10,199 nucleotides of DNA from positions 1-10,199 of the forward strand of contig PWHO01000202.1 of assembly GCA_003555385.1 (NCBI GenBank). Reading direction: 5' to 3'. The stretch is from Bacteroidales bacterium. Its GTDB lineage: Bacteria > Bacteroidota > Bacteroidia > Bacteroidales > UBA7960. The position numbers were made by a program, and so were the translations under genes. Shown piece by piece: positions 7,763 to 10,199 of the stretch; the stretch's first letter is position 1, and each line of letters starts with the position of its first letter. The notes below the pieces were generated by a model that did not search any database, was not told where the DNA came from, and worked only from the letters and a program-made list of their open reading frames with translations.

Positions 7763-9127
7763 TTAATTGTTTTTTAAGTAATAAGCATCTATATTAATTG
7801 TTTGATCTCCGCAGTGTTTACAAACTCCGTCTCCTTGGCTGATTCCGTCAAGATTATAGCGCCATTTAATCAGGAAGCGGCCTTTGCTTGTCCTGTTATG
7901 TACTTGTTTTACAAATGATTGGTGTCCAAGAGCCCGATAATATACTTTTGAGATATCATATTTTTTGTTTAAAGAGTGAGAAATAAGAAATTGTTTTTGC
8001 CCAAAACATTCTACATCGCAGTTTGCTGAATTCAGATAACAAGAAATGGGAATTAAGGTCTTAAGAGAACTCTCTCTCTCCAAACTCCTTAATTCTTGAT
8101 TCATAAGTATTGGATTAAATTGCGGAAGATTGTCCTTGGTTGTTACATCAAGGATTAGCAAAATGCCTTTATCGTGTAAACGTTTTGAAATAGCTTTTGC
8201 AAACTCATAGTAGATTTTCGGAAAGCTCACAATTTCTGATAAGCACTTGAACGATGTAATCAAGTGGTAATCATCATCTGCTATTGATGCAAGTTCCATA
8301 AGATCTTCCAATGAAGTAACTCTATGATGAAGATATTCTATCTCAACATCTGCATTATAGTGAGAAATAATTCTTTCAAGAAAATCTTTTTGGAGTGCCA
8401 ACATGTTCTCATTTCCATCAACCGAGAGAATTTTCAATTTAGGAGGAGTAGTGTATGCCTCATTAATAGCGACAATTATTGCGGCAAGATTGCCACCGGT
8501 TCCGGATCCAAAGTCCAGAATATTAATTTGATGCTCCGAAGACCATGAAGACCTTATAGCGTTGTTGGATATTAAATTAGACATGATGATTTTTGCCTCG
8601 CCGAAGCTTCGCATTCCATATGTAGCAAGATAAACCTTTGCTTCGTTATAGCTAAGATTTAAGTTACGAGCGAACTTTTTATAATCGGGAGCATAAGTTC
8701 CTCCCATGTTTTGGGTTACAATGTTATCAACCCATGCTGGAATTGTTATTTTTGTTTCAAGTTTACCTATTTGGCTTTCACTTGTTGATGGGTGCAAAGT
8801 TGAACTTATAGAATTAGATGCAAAATATTGAAACCCCTCTCCAAAGTATATTTTAGAAACTAATGAGCCAGATAAATTGATTTGCTTTGAATAAACATCT
8901 CGTGAAAGAAATCTTTTGCATTTTTCTATCTCAGCATTAGAAACAGATTTATTAAAAATAATCCATGCTGTGAAATCCCATCCATCAACCCATATAGATT
9001 CATTTTCTACATTATCGCCAATGTCTTCAGAGGTAATTACCCCAAACTTATGAACCTCAACATTGCAATAGTTGCTCAAAGGCTTTGCAATGTTCTCTAT
9101 GTGCCGGTATGCAGCTTGTTTATTCAC
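7763..9127 (-). CDS. Class I methyltransferase-fold protein, Rsm22-like
   Basis: This 454-residue protein contains an S-adenosylmethionine-dependent methyltransferase fold. Motif I is ILDFGSGTGGN (203-213), the acidic residue after strand 2 is D237 in ILSVDGNENM, and strand 4/5 elements are TSFKCLSEIV (291-300) and GILLILDVTT (321-330). The helix before motif I (YLATYGMRSFGEAKIIMSNL, 167-186) and the cysteines after the fold (C363, C370, C374, then C436 and C439) recall the Rsm22/METTL17 family, which binds a 4Fe-4S cluster and acts at the ribosome. The first 120 residues are an alpha/beta extension I cannot place. The start is GTG at 9127: the frame is closed by a stop at 9164-9166 and there is no ATG before residue 141. 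Only a weak GAG lies about 10 nt upstream. An alternative is a DNA or RNA methyltransferase unrelated to Rsm22. Methyltransferase fold is confident, subfamily is not. Confidence 0.85.
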   Translation of the reverse strand: MNKQAAYRHIENIAKPLSNYCNVEVHKFGVITSEDIGDNVENESIWVDGWDFTAWIIFNKSVSNAEIEKCKRFLSRDVYSKQINLSGSLVSKIYFGEGFQYFASNSISSTLHPSTSESQIGKLETKITIPAWVDNIVTQNMGGTYAPDYKKFARNLNLSYNEAKVYLATYGMRSFGEAKIIMSNLISNNAIRSSWSSEHQINILDFGSGTGGNLAAIIVAINEAYTTPPKLKILSVDGNENMLALQKDFLERIISHYNADVEIEYLHHRVTSLEDLMELASIADDDYHLITSFKCLSEIVSFPKIYYEFAKAISKRLHDKGILLILDVTTKDNLPQFNPILMNQELRSLERESSLKTLIPISCYLNSANCDVECFGQKQFLISHSLNKKYDISKVYYRALGHQSFVKQVHNRTSKGRFLIKWRYNLDGISQGDGVCKHCGDQTINIDAYYLKNN

Positions 9128-9144
9128 TATATTTATGCTCAGTT

Positions 9145-10199
9145 TTACCTTATTTGCGTCACATCAATCCAATCAAACTTCCTTACCTTATCTTTAGTTT
9201 TTTTATCATTCAGTCCTGCCACTTCTTTTACGGCTTTGCCAAATTTGTTATAATTGACCAGCACTCCATCATCCAAGTCGATTTCAACACGTTCTGTTGC
9301 CAGGGGGTAGAGTACATCACGTTCATATTCCTGCAATTCCACTAAAATCTTTTCTATGCCTTCTGATTCTTTAAGTGCTTTGGCTTTTTCTGCTGCCGAA
9401 CCACTTACCTGCACATGCTGCAAGTGTTCTTTTTTGGTTTTTAGTTTGCCTATATATTCTTTCAGGTATTTATTCAGAATATTGCTTACTGTATCTGGAG
9501 TGTATCTATGAATATAAATCAAGGCATTAAAAGAACCCTTGGGTGATGAAAACATCCAATAAATAGGACGTTTCTTGTATCTTTTGATATGGTCGGCATA
9601 GAAATCACGCAGGAAGTATTTGCGAATGTCTTTTCCAATTTTTTCTTCAATAAAAGCAAGGTTTTTGCTAAAGTTTTCCTCTCCAAAAGTAACCTTCAAA
9701 AACTCATGAAATCTTCCGACAATCCCATCTGCAAACCAGTAATCATCAAGTATGGGGATGATGTTGTCATAGTCAGGCTGAAAGGTGATTTTTGGTATAC
9801 GTGCAATTTTCCTATTCGGGTCATCAGAACTATCAATTGCAATTTTTTTGGCAATAACTTTATCATCATAATCATGAATTGTTTCACCTTGATTGGCAAG
9901 TATCAACCCTTCTTTATCCAAAGAATATCGACCAAACATGCACCCCACCGAATAACTGATAAACTGCGCCATGATTTCACTGGCAATAAAGGGCAGTTCA
10001 ATTCCATCGTAGTTGGTTACTAAGTGGGTTTCGGGGTCACGTTTGAGTTTTTTGTTGAGTTTGGAAAGGGCTTTGCGGTCGAGTTCGTCTTTAAGGATGG
10101 TGATTTCTTCTAATGGAACATCAGGTGTTAATTCGTCATTCAAACCGTATAATTCGATAAATTCATTATTAAAAACTTCTTCAATCTCATGAAGCCTAT
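9145..10199 (-). CDS. pglX: PglX, BREX type 1 adenine-specific DNA methyltransferase (C-terminal part, 5' end outside window)
   Basis: This is the C-terminal part, about 351 codons, of PglX, the BREX methyltransferase that marks a non-palindromic host site with N6-methyladenine. The frame stays open to the right edge, so the catalytic N-terminal two-thirds is missing from view. The visible segment is highly characteristic of BREX type 1 PglX: ELYGLNDELTPDVPLEEIT, then FIASEIMAQFISYSVGCMFG, RYSLDKEGLILAN, the block YWMFSSPKGSFNALIYIHRY, and a C-terminal coiled segment ending near LDDGVLVNYNKFGKAVKE. This region is the specificity and interaction part of the protein, not the SAM-binding part. 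A TTG at 10143 is not a real start because homology continues upstream. It ends 17 nt before the next gene. Its base composition is visibly richer in G+C (two lines counted by hand: 43 and 47 percent) than the genes that follow. Confidence 0.96.
   Translation of the reverse strand, partial: RLHEIEEVFNNEFIELYGLNDELTPDVPLEEITILKDELDRKALSKLNKKLKRDPETHLVTNYDGIELPFIASEIMAQFISYSVGCMFGRYSLDKEGLILANQGETIHDYDDKVIAKKIAIDSSDDPNRKIARIPKITFQPDYDNIIPILDDYWFADGIVGRFHEFLKVTFGEENFSKNLAFIEEKIGKDIRKYFLRDFYADHIKRYKKRPIYWMFSSPKGSFNALIYIHRYTPDTVSNILNKYLKEYIGKLKTKKEHLQHVQVSGSAAEKAKALKESEGIEKILVELQEYERDVLYPLATERVEIDLDDGVLVNYNKFGKAVKEVAGLNDKKTKDKVRKFDWIDVTQIR

Larger units (their letters stand above)
1..10199 (-). 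other. BREX type 1 operon segment with nested four-gene block
   Basis: All seven genes lie on the minus strand and are separated by 17, 1, 2, 11, -20 and 1 nt in transcription order. Such packing implies one transcript and translational coupling at most junctions. The outer genes (pglX, pglZ, brxL) are in the normal BREX type 1 order. The four genes between pglX and pglZ are not part of the BREX core set. The promoter and terminator must lie outside the window, since no gap is long enough to hold one. brxA, brxB and brxC are expected beyond the right edge, which is inference from the family's conserved gene order. Confidence 0.93.

Noticed and set aside
5630..9127. Methyltransferase plus helicase as a DISARM-like set
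   Set aside because: The helicase is a UvrD/Rep-type SF1 protein, not the DISARM helicase type, and no DrmB-like DUF1998 or DrmC phospholipase-type protein is present.
9589..10023. 144-codon open frame on the plus strand
   Set aside because: It lies entirely antisense to the strongly recognisable PglX coding sequence, and its product has no recognisable features.
10141..10143. TTG as start of the pglX frame
   Set aside because: The frame continues open to the edge and the upstream residues (EVFNNEFIELYG) continue the PglX match, so the gene starts outside the window.

Overview
The window is one continuous minus-strand operon segment from a BREX type 1 phage-defence locus. In transcription order (right to left) it holds: the C-terminal part of pglX (cut by the right edge), four genes that are not BREX core genes, a complete pglZ, and the N-terminal half of brxL (cut by the left edge). 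The upstream core genes brxA, brxB and brxC would lie beyond the right edge. The DNA is AT-rich, the genes are tightly packed, and the starts lack convincing Shine-Dalgarno sequences. Together with the protein flavour this suggests a member of the Bacteroidota, but that assignment is inference, not proof.

Layout, in transcription order: pglX 3' part (10199-9145), 17-nt spacer, class I methyltransferase-fold protein resembling the Rsm22 family (9127-7763, GTG start), 1-nt spacer, DUF1848-type cysteine-cluster protein (7761-6742), 2-nt spacer, compact UvrD/Rep-like superfamily 1 helicase (6739-5630), 11-nt spacer, 679-residue protein of unknown function with a C-terminal winged helix (5618-3579), 20-nt overlap, pglZ (3598-1091), 1-nt spacer, brxL (1089 to beyond 1). 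No stretch of non-coding DNA longer than 17 nt exists, so there is no room for internal promoters or terminators outside coding sequence, and I see no RNA genes, mobile elements or CRISPR repeats.

PglX methylates host DNA in BREX. PglZ (alkaline phosphatase fold) and BrxL (MCM/Lon-like AAA+ protein) take part in blocking phage replication. The interval between pglX and pglZ is a place where other BREX loci carry an extra defence gene, for example brxU in Escherichia fergusonii. Here that interval carries a four-gene block of about 5.5 kb. Its parts (a possible Fe-S methyltransferase, a radical-SAM-like DUF1848 protein, a helicase whose last residues copy the SSB C-terminal tip, and a large winged-helix orphan) look like a self-contained nucleic-acid-handling module. 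I do not recognise this combination as a described defence system, and it is the main discovery candidate in the window.
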